The position numbers and the translations under genes were made by a program. Positions 25,390 through 36,231 of a stretch of DNA of 64,000 bases are shown in pieces. The DNA comes from Dipylidium caninum (Eukaryota > Platyhelminthes > Cestoda > Cyclophyllidea > Dipylidiidae). The stretch is taken from positions 434,001 to 498,000 of the forward strand of contig QEYB01000556.1 in NCBI GenBank assembly GCA_017562135.1, in the 5' to 3' direction. A model generated the notes under the pieces. It was given only the letters and a program-made list of their open reading frames with translations. It was not told where the DNA came from and did no database searches. The stretch's first letter is position 1; each line of letters starts with the position of its first letter.

Positions 25390-28116
25390 GCCCTCCACTT
25401 TACATACGAGAATATGTTATGCAACTTATGCGAGAGAGGAAGAGGGAAAATAACCACAAAGATTGGAAAATCGTGGGCTTAAAGGGGGCACGTGGAGGTC
25501 CTAAGGGCTACGACGATAAACCTGTAGTCGCAATCATATTCCGTCACGGGTTCAAGCATATTCGCCATCTTCAGCCATTTGTTTTGGGAAACATGCGAAG
25601 AAATCGGAGCGCCTCACACAAAGGTGAACTGTTTCGTGGAAGAGGCTCAGCACTTAAACACACCTGTCACCTTGCTCTAATTTAAGGAGTTCAGTGACGC
25701 CATTGAAGCCTCGAGTAATGAGAAGATTAATGTGTGCCTTAGAATGCGCAATATTTGACTAAAAAACCCTTTTAAGTAATGAGTCTTCAGGTTGAAAGAG
25801 GTGGATTTCAGCTTAAGATATCAACCGTACTATGCGATAGTGTTCTGGCATTCGGTAGATCCCCAACTGCCCCGTCTCTCGCTGGAGCAAATTTTTGCCC
25901 TGAAGGTGAAGAGGCGGGGCAGAAACTCAATGTAATTTTGCAAGAGTACGTTGCAGAAGCATTCGGGTTGCAGCAACAAAATTACGCGGAGTGGACTGCG
26001 CTAAGAATCGCGGGCCACGGACCGTGGACGGTTATTCGGCCAAGAGTGGAGGAGAAGCAAGGCAAACCACGCGTTGGCGTTGAATGCCTGCAAGCTTGAT
26101 TTGCCTCATCGCAAATGGGCGAGGCGGAAAGTGTGGAGCCAATTCGCGTCGCGGTTCCCGACGGCTTCTGGGAGGTTTCGCGAGTGCCGCGGAGAAAAGG
26201 CAAAAGAATGGGCCTGTTAGACGATGCCACGACTTGAACGTATGCTTTAACAAAATTAATACTTCGACCTGCTTCACCTCCACAAATTGTAGCAGCCGCA
26301 GCTTCAAGCCTCAGATGGTAAAGCGGAGACGCCGCTTTCGGCATAGCAGGACTATTCGCTCAGCCCCGCCATGAGGCTGGGATGACCACTGAGCCATCGA
26401 GCCACGAGCATCTTGATGATGAGCTTTCGGTGCCCAGTTGTAAACACCGATAGTGCCATGGCACTCTTCTAACGCATGCCAACTTATTCTTTTCGCGATG
26501 GTGTGCTTATTCTTACCGCAATGGCCTCGAGACCGTTGCGGTCTGCCCCCTCATTCTACGTTTCAAAATTGAAATCTTTTCTACTTAGCATTAAGTGAAG
26601 AAGGTTAGATCGTCAAACTGCGAATGAGGAAATAAGAGGTCTGGACGTCGCGCCACGAGGCCACCCACTGCAGAAGGGCCCGCCTCTTTGCAGCCAACGC
26701 CCGATTTCCACCGCCACAGCAGAATCACTATTTTGGCATGACGAGATTGGATGAACAGTATCAAAGCCATAAGAGGCACTTCTGTTGCAACCTTAGCAAA
26801 GCTTGGCCTAAGGACCCGACGCGTATGATGGTAAAATTATTAATGGGTGGCTAAACAACGTTTAAACTGGGGCTTCCACGGGCAGTGCCACTGTCTTTCA
26901 CCCACGGCGCAATCTCCCCGAAAATCACTAGAACGGGCGCTCATCTGCGAGGCTTCCGAAAGTCAGTTGCAGCTTGCTTTGGAATAGCAGGACTCACATT
27001 TGTGGCGACGTCGCACTTCTTGCCACCAACGGGTCACCCACCACGTCGGTGGCATGTCCAGCGGCGGCGGCAGCAGCAGCAGCAGCAGCAGCATAAGTGG
27101 CAGAGCACCTCGCCGTAATTCTGTCTACTACGTGAGTCGAGGGCCCCTCGAGCGCATCGCCACGGCTCGGCTGGGTGCTTATCAGAAGGGCGAAGGCACT
27201 GCTCCGCCGCTGACTCTAACTAGTGCATCCTGCGCACGTAGAAGTTTTGAAGCCCTGTGGGACGCACCGAATAAAAGGGAGTGAATGATTTGCGAGAATA
27301 TCTACTAGATCCGTTTAGCACCTTAAATAGCGTTAAAGGAATCCCTAAAACAGAGGGATGTCGGGACTTCTTAAAAGAGCGCAGTGTCCAACACCCACTT
27401 CTTTGAGCAATTCCTGCCCCTCCGCGGGTGAAGATGGAGCTGCTACCCCGCCACAATTGACGGGCATCAAGTACTTTGTTCTCGGCAGAAAGCAGACCGG
27501 GCGCCAACGGCAAAAATACACTGGGCTCGCAGTTGCATGGGGTAATGAGCGAATTGCGCATCATGTATCGAGTTTCAAAGGGTTTGCAGTACTTTTGCCC
27601 ACATATCAGCAGTGGATCCACCAACACTAATGTAGAAGCCGATATCAAATTTTATCGCTGCTTAAATTTCCTCCGTGGAGCTCCAAGTGAGTAAACCTCT
27701 ACACATTGTTTCGTGTCGTAGAAAAACTGTGTTGAGTGCCTTCCCGAAAGGCAGCAAATACGCCCTAAGGGGCGCTACAAACGCAGCATTAGGCGAGTGA
27801 CTTTGTGCAAAGACACCTCAAACTGTTATGTCGAGTGTTCTGACGGGCTGCGCTAGCGTCAACGTCAGCGAGCCGTCGACACTCACCCCGCGACGCGCAT
27901 ACACGCCGGGCTGAGGCCACTCGAGGGGGTTTGGCACCAGGACTTAAGTTCAGTGGAAAAAAGCGTACTCCCGGTATTTTGACTCAAGTAACATCAAGGG
28001 GAACTTGAGGTCCCGTCACAGATGACTTGATGATTACACATAAATTTGGGAAGAAAGATATTCAGTTAAACAGATTATATAACCTCACATAGTGTCCTCA
28101 GAATAGATCCGCAATT
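25390..28116. other. Spacer between two convergent intronless genes
   Basis: Open frames here (for example 25779-26099 plus and 27220-27648 minus) overlap others on the opposite strand and show no domain. A GGC/CAG triplet repeat lies at 27061-27092. I see no RNA gene. Confidence 0.6.
27061..27092. repeat. GGC/CAG triplet repeat
   Basis: Three GGC units followed by seven CAG units, seen directly. It could encode poly-Ser, poly-Gln or poly-Ala depending on frame, but no convincing gene surrounds it. Confidence 0.9.
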
Positions 28117-29034
28117 TCACGGCCAATTAGCCTTATTTTGCATTTGGACGGTGGCTCTCAACAGCTGGTCGATGTACTGCGACTTCGGAGACATCCTTTC
28201 TCCGTAAAACACTGAATTTTTATCACGGCAAATATAATCTGAGTCGTCAGAATGTTGATCGCAGGAAGCGTCACTTGAGGAATACGAGTCACTGGAGGTG
28301 CTTGACCGACCACCAAGTCCTTTTCCCCCTTGTTGAGAGCGGGCTCGTCTTGGAGAAAAGTGGGTGTAGGTCTCGGAAACACCCCTAGATATCCTGACAA
28401 TATCGTGGGACGAATAATTCGCATCGGACTCTGAGGTGGAGAGGGAATTAGAAAAGTACTGAGCCTTTGATTTTTGGAGTAAAGATGGGTTTTTGAGATT
28501 TGCGTCATCTCCTTTCGACGATCGGTAACAGTCCGTGTTTAAACCACTTTTCCCATTGTCCTTTCGTGGGACCGCAAAAGGTGCGTCGCTGACACCTCTG
28601 ACAACCTTTTCAAAGATTGTGGAGGCTTGAGGGTCGAGCCACGTTAGCAGAGCAGTAAATGGTTTGACTTTCCTGCGTTTAGGAACATGAATTAGGAAAG
28701 ATTGAGGGTCCTCCGGCGTCGGAATGATTTGACCAATATTTTTATACTCGATTGGCTTCAGTTTTTTACCCTTCTTGGTAGCGGAGAAAGTCACCTTATC
28801 AGGATAAATTGAGACCACGTAACGAGGAAAATCAGACTTAGATTCCCGTGTAGAGTCGTACGTACTTTGGACCTCTTCCACTGTGTACACTCTCTTCTTC
28901 TTATCTTTAATCACCTTTCGAAGTAAGCATTCCGCCGTTGTCGGCTGGACTTCCGAGGATTTGGCTCTGCCCTTTTCGGATTTTTTGTCCTCCGACTTCT
29001 TTTCACCCTTCTCCCGTTTGTCTTCCTTTGCCAT
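28117..29034 (-). CDS. Intronless 305-residue protein with a PTB/PH-like region and Ser-rich tail
   Basis: No named family recognised with certainty. The N terminus is a Lys/Glu/Ser-rich run (MAKEDKREKGEKKSEDKKSE). Residues about 70-145 show the strand order of a phosphotyrosine-binding or PH-like fold: RYVVSIYPDKVTFSA, KLKPIEYKNIGQII, SFLIHVPKRR, TALLTWLD, closing with helix ASTIFEKVVRG. The YKNIGQI segment resembles the third strand of PTB domains. After residue 180 the protein is Ser/Asp-rich and probably disordered, with a short helical end (YIDQLLRATVQMQNK). It faces the gene at 24474-25289, whose product has the same order of strands and helix, so the two may be old paralogues. A weak TATA-like TAATAAG lies about 55 bases before the ATG, a spacing like that of the partner. 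Function inferred only: intracellular adaptor. Confidence 0.8.
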   Translation of the reverse strand: MAKEDKREKGEKKSEDKKSEKGRAKSSEVQPTTAECLLRKVIKDKKKRVYTVEEVQSTYDSTRESKSDFPRYVVSIYPDKVTFSATKKGKKLKPIEYKNIGQIIPTPEDPQSFLIHVPKRRKVKPFTALLTWLDPQASTIFEKVVRGVSDAPFAVPRKDNGKSGLNTDCYRSSKGDDANLKNPSLLQKSKAQYFSNSLSTSESDANYSSHDIVRISRGVSETYTHFSPRRARSQQGGKGLGGRSSTSSDSYSSSDASCDQHSDDSDYICRDKNSVFYGERMSPKSQYIDQLLRATVQMQNKANWP

Positions 29035-29083
29035 CTGTGAGTTCCTTAATCCCCGCTGTCAGCCGTGTGGAGGCAATCGACGG

Positions 29084-29091
29084 CTTATTAG
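29084..29091 (-). promoter_or_regulatory. Weak TATA-like element
   Basis: Read on the minus strand as CTAATAAG, about 55 bases before the ATG at 29034. The spacing matches the real TATA box of the facing gene, which is the main reason to list it. Confidence 0.3.
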
Positions 29092-30636
29092 GCGGTGACT
29101 GCGTCGTCAGGAGGGAAGGGTCCAATCAGAAGGAGCTCGCAAGACTTCTCTCGGCGCATCGTCTCCGCCTCTGCGCGCTGACAGACGCCACGTGCGTGGG
29201 CATAATGAGGCCATAAAAGTGAGAATTTGGGGCCATTTCTCACGCGTAGACGTACGTACCGCTTTGAGAACGCAGATTTTTTACGGTTATGTGATCATAT
29301 GATGCCATTAGAAAAGTGCGCAACTTTCGCGAAAATCAACTTATTCCACAGCGGATCATTTCGACTCTTGCTTATTTTCACATATACGAGTATAAATACA
29401 ACAAGGTATTACAACTTTGGCAAAATGAAGGACAAGTATTAATGGAATATGAAAAACCTTCCTCAAGTTACTATCTCAAATTAAATGAAATAATTGCTGA
29501 AACTTGATGTAACGGAAATATCTGCCATTTCAATTATCGCGAACACGACCTCTAAGTATTTGGATAAAAGTAAACTCTTGCTAATTAGGACATACTAAAG
29601 CTGTCAACCTTACGACATGAAAATGTTGCATCAGTGTGTTAAACTCTCAAAGAGGCAATCAAAGCATATTTAACATGTGTGGCTCCTGCCAAAGAAAGGT
29701 GGGATAATGGTATGCTCTTTGGCAGAAACCGCCTGAAAAGGATGCACTTCGATAGCATTCTTCACAGACGGTGTTATATCGTTGTTTTATTTAAAATGTG
29801 AGCAATTTTCGAAATGTGAAAGGACTACACAGAGTCATGAAATGAAAGATTTGTCTACGTGCGTGCGATTAAAAATGACTCCTCAACAGACTCTCCAGGC
29901 CCAAACCTGGGCTATGGAGGAGCCAAATGACATCACAGTTTAGTGGGACTTTAAAAAAAGACTAGACAGACGTGTCTTCTCAGAGGAATGTCTCCAAGAT
30001 TCCTACCGTTTAGCGACTTATAGGCGGGTGCATCAAGAAACTGATGGCCTATCAAAGTAGTGGCTGGGAGACGAAACACGAATCTTAAGCCAGTCTCCAC
30101 CGTTCCCGAGCAAGGTGTGAAAGTACGCGGCCACAATCATGCAAAAATATGCAGCATGTGATATTGGTTGTCAGTAAATGCCTTAACAAATAGTAGGATA
30201 CGATTGTTCAATGTGATTTTCAATTTTCGGTGACATATGATAAAAATCTTATTATAATATTGTTAAAACTCAGTGGGGCGGTCTGATCAGCAAATAAATG
30301 TTAGCGATCTGCAGTTAGACTGTTTCCATTAAAAACCAATATGAAGAACTAGTTAGTTTGGCTCCCTGCTTTGTAAACTACAAAATAGAAAGGTGAGGCG
30401 TCCTCTGATTTATGAAAATACATCGCGTGCGGCGTAACTACGGCAACGAAATTTAATGATCGTCCAGCTAGATCTGTGATCAAAAGCCCGCAAAAATGTG
30501 GCTAAATCATCTTGTCTGGCTTAATAACCTTCAATATCTAACTTGTTCATTTTTCATGATTAAAAAATAAAATTCAATTCCCTAAAGGTCAAGTTGATTG
30601 GTAAACAGCTTGCACCCTTTGGCCCTAATTTTTACT
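29092..30636. other. Intergenic DNA upstream of TRABD
   Basis: AT-rich, no coding frame with support. It holds one inverted repeat at 29686-29725. The left end is the 5' flank of the minus-strand gene at 28117-29034. Confidence 0.6.
29686..29725. repeat. 10-bp perfect inverted repeat with 20-base loop
   Basis: CTGCCAAAGA at 29686-29695 pairs with TCTTTGGCAG at 29716-29725; a further GGC/GCC pair lies outside a small internal loop. A transcript would form a short hairpin. The stem is too short for a typical microRNA precursor. Confidence 0.6.
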
Positions 30637-33018
30637 ATGGAAGGTGACACGCGGCAGGTTTGCGGGCTCTGAAGTCGGTGATTCGGATTCGGAGGAACTA
30701 GAAAACTGCTATGAGACCGATGCGATCAGCTCATTCTTAAAGTACGTCCAAGTAGTGAGACGGACTCCCTTCGAATTGCCGAAAACAGTGTCATTAATTG
30801 AATGTTCTAACGGCACAAAAGTATATTTGATAGGAACAGCTCACTTCAGCAAAGAAAGTGTCGCAGATGTTCGTTTTGTATGGTCAAGTTGCGGTATAAG
30901 GGTTTTATCTGGTCTAGATAATGGAGAAGACCCTCCCCGATATGGTTGTTGTCGAACTGTGTAGAAACCGAAGCCACTCAATGCTATTGTCTGAAGAAGA
31001 TATCAAGCGGCAAATTCGGGAAAACAGCTTAGTCGCTTACGTAAAAACTGTGAGTTCTGTTTTCGACAGTGATACGCATGAGTCTTGTACTCTATTGTCT
31101 TTTCATATATTTACTATTTTTGAAATCAATGCGTAGAGATGTCTCGCTTTATGGACATCTTTGTTTTCTTGCTCAGTTGAAAGCACTCTCATAATTCATT
31201 TGTAGATGGGTATATCAAACGGAATTTTACAATACCTTTTGCTCAGATTTACTAACTATATAATGGAACAAATCGGAATGGCGCCTGGAGGCGAATTTCG
31301 TGCCGCATTTCAGGAGGTAATGACACATCTTTGGTTCCGTTTTATTGATGAAGTATACTTTTGTGCGGTTTTACCTCTCATCTAGGCCTCCAAGCAACCT
31401 CACTGCCATCTGATTCTGGGCGACAGACCAATTAAAATTACCCTTCAGAGGGCGATGGAAGCTTTGGGATTATGGCAAAAAACAAAGTTCTTCTTCTCCT
31501 TGTTGTTTGGATTCGAAGAAATAACGTATGTAAAACAATTATGGGAGCGCTTCATATGTGTCATGAACCACTACCTTATATGCTCGTAAAACGTATTTAT
31601 TTCGAGTTTTTCAAAAAATGGATTGCTTACACATTTTCCTTATGAAATACTCCACAGACTTCCTTGTCATACCTTTTTCATCGACCCAGTCGGATAAATT
31701 TCACCGACTTGGTAATGCTAAAGTAATAAGTTCCAAATTTCTAAGTTAAACTTTTTTTACCACATTGCCTGCGTACTCTAGTCCTGAAGTTGTCGAAGAA
31801 ATGAAAAGTGAAGACCTTCTGGAGAAATTGATTAAAGCACTGGCTGGTGACTACCCTGAGTTGACCCGTATTATTCTGGAAGAACGAGATCTTTATCTGG
31901 CTCGCTCAATTTGGGAGGTGTGCGGCCTGCAACCCGATGAAGATGATTTTCTTTCGGAAGAGAAGGAAAGCATACTCGATGAGGAGCAGAATAAGGGGAC
32001 GTTACGTCAACATAACCAGGGACAGGAATTGAGGAAATTGGACGACGGAAACAGCGATTTGGTGATTGAGGGGGAGATGAGAACCACGTCCGCTGACAGT
32101 CACGCCCACCTCCACGTGCAAGGTTCCTCCTCTTACTGTTGTCCAGAGTGGCCCGCGCTCGATGTCTTGCCTCGAGTCGTTGTTGCTATTGTTGGCATCG
32201 GTCATGTGGCGGGCATTAAAAGGGCTTGGAGTTATGCTGCCTCTATCGACAAAACCGAACTCGGAAGGTTTGTGTAATTTAAGTGGAATATGTTCACTAG
32301 TACACGTACATTTCAAGTGTTTTTCTAAAGGTAGGGGCAAATAGGTGGTGAAATTTTCGAACACAAACCGATATGGGGATTTTGGGCTCTGATCTTACGT
32401 TCTCTGATTGGGCTTAATAAAGGACATTTTATTTAGCCTTATGTTTATAGAAGACTGCTAAATATGGCTACTTCTCTCATATATAACTTTTCTATTTTAA
32501 CCCCTCTCGTACTGATTTAAATTTAGCTTAAACTTTGGGAGGTGGTTGGAGACACACTCTATGTTTTTCTTATTCATTTGGTTGCACTCTCTAGTTAACC
32601 ATTCGTGAGTGCTGTTTTTTAGTTAACTTTCAAAGCTCTCAGAGCGTTATGTCAAATTTTTGCGTTCCCAGAACCATTAATAACTTAACATCTTTAGATC
32701 ATGTGTGGACGAAAGAGCCCCAAATATACGTCAGCTCATGCCAATTTCCTTTGTTCATTGTTGATTTACTGGCCTACCTTATAGCGTAATTCAGAATTTT
32801 ATCTAAAGGTTATTTTTCTTTATCATCAACGCTTGTTCTCTCGTAGGGTAAAACCGCCATCACATTCATGGATTGTGTTTCGTTGGGTCTCTCGAGCGAT
32901 TGTCCTCTCTGTCTTCGGTCTTGCTGCGTACTGGACATCATATAGCGCTTATCAGGCCGGTCATTACCTTTTCCGTAAAGTCTTTAATTTGTATTCGGGA
33001 TTTACACTGCCATCCTAG
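30637..33018 (+). CDS. TraB domain-containing protein (TRABD)
   Basis: TraB/PrgY-like protein; animal TRABD is a mitochondrial outer-membrane protein with a GTAH motif and a C-terminal anchor. Exons: about 30675-30877, 30918-31049, 31206-31316, 31386-31525, 31782-32267, 32847-33018, all phase-compatible with GT-AG borders. The first (30878-30917) is only 40 bases. Diagnostic stretches in order: VYLIGTAHFSKES, LPDMVVVELCRNR, EQIGMAPGGEFRAAF, ILGDRPIKITLQRA, IILEERDLYLA and VVAIVGIGHVAGI; GTAH, GDRP, ERD and GxGH are the conserved TraB motifs. The last exon encodes a hydrophobic segment (AIVLSVFGLAAYW). The 5' end is unresolved: an ATG at 30637 joins the frame if a 31-base intron 30644-30674 is removed, but other choices exist. 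An acidic, low-complexity insert of roughly 90 residues precedes the GxGH motif, longer than I know from vertebrate relatives. Its 3' end converges on the LRR gene. Confidence 0.93.
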
Positions 33019-33609
33019 CTCTATGAGTAAAAGCCCCTCACTCCAATTATCCTTAATGCTTTTTAAGCGTGTATTTATCTTAATGATTTCAAATGGTGTC
33101 AGGGATATTCCTTGCCTAAAACATTCCAGGCTTATAAGATCGATTTTCTGTTTATGGGCTGGGACTTGGGCCATGCTTAATGAGTGCTCTCACACAAGAA
33201 TGAGTTGTCTTCCGTTGCCGTTATGATCCCCAGATAGGAGCACTTTTTGGGTCAAGGGATCGGTGAAGTCAGTTGTGGTTACTTTTCCACACTTTTGCTG
33301 ATTTGAAGCTTAATGTGAGTGAGTCCAGAGGTAAGTCTCAATGAGTTCGGGGATGTTTCATTTATTGTTATCTTGATTTTTCATATCCTGTCAAACTGTC
33401 AGGTGTTTCATTGAAGTTTTAGATCTTACCACCTCGGAGCATACTTGTGTTAAGCCTCAGCACTAATTTCTAAGGTGGTGGTTTAGCTTTACATCTGTTA
33501 TTCTGATTCAAGTGATACTTTTCAACAGTCTGGCTATAGAACCTGAAATCGCCGTCTGATAGGAAATGGGATTCTTAAGGGAGGGCAACTGTGTGAATCA
33601 TAAAAGAAG

Positions 33610-33615
33610 TTTATT
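33610..33615 (-). terminator. Polyadenylation signal of the LRR gene
   Basis: AATAAA on the minus strand, about 30 bases after the stop of the LRR gene at 33645. A second copy overlaps that stop codon. TRABD converges from the other side, so the two 3' ends may lie within a few hundred bases. Confidence 0.7.
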
Positions 33616-33644
33616 AGACTAGAAATTCGAGTAGTTAATGTGGT

Positions 33645-36231
33645 TTATTTCCCACCCCGTTTTTTCGTTCCTTTGGGCTTGGGAGCCAACTTGCGAATCA
33701 TGTCATAAGTGTCCTGGTTAATGAGATGGGTTACTCGTAAACCGATACGAGGAAGATTGTTGTCCTTCCGAGTGAGAACGCCCTCAAGCACTATACGCCC
33801 CGCAACCTGTCCGATATCATTGCCGAAAATGTCGATTTCCTGCAAGTCCTTCGCATGGGATATTATGCTATATAACGGAATAATCTGGATAGATTTGATG
33901 ATGATCATATTCGATTAATGTTAAAAGCATAATGCTACCACCAAGCGAGGCCTTTTGTTCGCACGACAAGAGGATTAATTTTTTATATAACATCTAATGA
34001 CATCTTCTCAGTAGACAGGTGCAATTTAGAGCCAGTGGTCAAGCACGGAAGATTTTAGATGAAAGGAAGCACACTAGACCAGCAAGGAAAAATCGTCCGA
34101 CCATTAGGAATCTCTGATGTGTCAGGTAATGAGTCAAAACCTACGGCCGCTGCTTCAGCTGTCTAAAAGAAACTACTCTGAGCTTTAACGACATTGCACT
34201 GACCATAATTATAGTAAAGAGCAATCAACTGAGATAAAGTGAGTGCCTGAGAACTTGCGTTTTTAACAGCTGCATGCAGCGAACAGGGGCAAAACTTCCA
34301 CCTCGTCCAATACTGTTAATGTTGTTTTCTGCCATGTGAAGATGAGTGATTTGAGGTCCACAGGGGGGTATCTTGGCTCCTTTCTTTTTAGATTTCCCTA
34401 TAAAATGAATATCTCCACAATTGTTACCGTCCTACTATAGCATATTTCGTCAGCCTTACACATCCGTTAGAAGCTTTTGTTTTTCAAAAGTGAAATGCAA
34501 CTACCTTTAACCGATGTCTTTTTTTTGCCAGACCTTCGTTTTGTCGCATTAACATTGGTGTTTAGCTCATACTCAGTGATAGGGCCATTTTCAGATACTA
34601 CTTCCGGGTTTAAGTCACTGGCCGTATTCGGTCCCTCAGTTGTGTCCGCCACTGATTCTCCTGCCGGAGCATTAAGATCGATCCGCTTTCTTCCAGCTAT
34701 CGAACAGCATGCAAGAAACTTAAAGAGCATGATTCTGTTGCCGTATCCATTTATTAAGATATACCTATTTCAAAAGACGACTAACGAAATCCATGTCCTC
34801 GTGCATACAACATATTGGATAAGAGAGTCAGACATATACCTCACTCCTCAATTTATTGCGCATCAGTCTACTCACTCCATGATTATGTCGTACAGCGGAC
34901 ATGTTTAATAAAATCGCCGGTCCTCACCTTGACTTTGGGCGACCGCAGCAGCCATTTTTTCGGCCTTCAGTCTTTCCCGCTCTTTCCCTTCCACGTATGC
35001 CGCCTCAGCTAGTTGTGTAAGTAGAGCGGTGGCGCCTTCAGCTTCCAAGTTATTTCCGTCCAGAAACAGTTCCCTGTTATTGTTAATAATCTTTCGCATG
35101 GCTAGTTGTCAGAAGTGTGTTATTAATGACAAGACAAGCAGCATGGGCTTCACATAGTGCGGATCAGTGCGCATCATAGCAAATGAAGAAGTCTAAGTCG
35201 TTAGACAGTCAAGCGTAACTGAAGACTATGCGGACGATAATAAGAAAAGCCATACCAATTGCATCGTATAATGATATTTAAATATAAACAGAGATGTAGA
35301 GACCTTACCCGATGGAAATAAATTCCTGAAGTGATTTACGGTAGCGGTTTGCTTTAATGTTACCTGATTGAAGTTTCAGCCACGAGATTCCCCAACCAGA
35401 TGCCACTTTCTTTGTTAAGACCACAGAAACACACACTTAATCGAACAAGCCAACGACACAACTTCAAGCCTTCACATAGCGTGTAACAGCCAGAATCACC
35501 GAATCTGCATTTTTATCAGGTTAGAACTGCAGTTACTCATTGAAATCAAGGATCAGGTCTCGTAGCGTTCTTGTGTAATTCACGTTTGGTGCAAATGCAT
35601 TTAGAGCCTTTGGATTGATAAAGCAGTCTATTAATTCAATATAGGATAAATCGTAGTTGCCTTTAGCAACCATGCTCCCCTTTGTAATAAACTCTTAAGT
35701 TGGAGATAAAGCCTACCAAGCAAAGCATATCACTTTGCTGCAAGTATACACCCCAAACGTAGAGTTCGCGTATTTGCAGGTATCTGTTATTCCTCAAAGC
35801 GTCAATGAGTGGCAGCAGACGAACCAAAGGTTTTTCTCCTTTTGGTCCTTTTCTCGTTTTAACCTTTTTTTTTGATTGCACTTCTTCTCGACCGTTTGTA
35901 AACCGCTCTACGAACTTCTTGTCATCCCAGTATTCTACTGTTCGTCTGTCCTTTGGGTCCATAACAAACTTTCTCGGGATAGCTTACTATCAAAATACCT
36001 ACCGTCTTAACCATGACTTCGTCCGCAATTGCTGTTTTTAGCGTTTCTTTAACTTTTGGACACATTGAGCAATTGAACTCGTTGCATATTCTTTCGTAGT
36101 CTTTGTAAACAGACTTCAACAGTTTTACTAAAGGATTATCTGGCTGCACGATGAATAATAAGAAGACTAGAACCAACTTTGTTTAGCTTGACAGATTTTG
36201 TTCTTGCATTGACTCCCTGTGGTTGTAACAT
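33645..36231 (-). CDS. Leucine-rich repeat protein, complete nine-exon model, 476 residues
   Basis: Exons in transcript order: 36178-36231, 36003-36143, 35717-35968, 35537-35679, 35364-35504, 34928-35073, 34505-34696, 34259-34397, 33645-33867. All phases match and the sum is exactly 477 codons with stop. Start MLQPQGVNARTKSVKLNK; end KPKGTKKRGGK, with AATAAA 30 bases on. Repeats of the ribonuclease-inhibitor/NOD type appear as TLRDLILDFNEFGDSG, LVRLSVCFCGLNKES, RELFLDGNNLEAEGA, ITHLHMAENNINSIG and LQEIDIFGNDIGQ. Lys-rich inserts interrupt them (SKKKVKTRKGPKGEK; RRSGKKKTS). Such LRRs are protein-binding scaffolds; a ciliary role is only a guess. The first four introns are 34, 34, 37 and 32 bases, the rest 290, 231, 107 and 391. 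The last intron uses a GC donor (GCAAGT). Named orthologue not recognised. Confidence 0.88.

Noticed and set aside
25779..26099. 106-codon plus-strand frame
   Set aside because: No domain, no promoter or poly(A) context, and overlapped by minus-strand frames.
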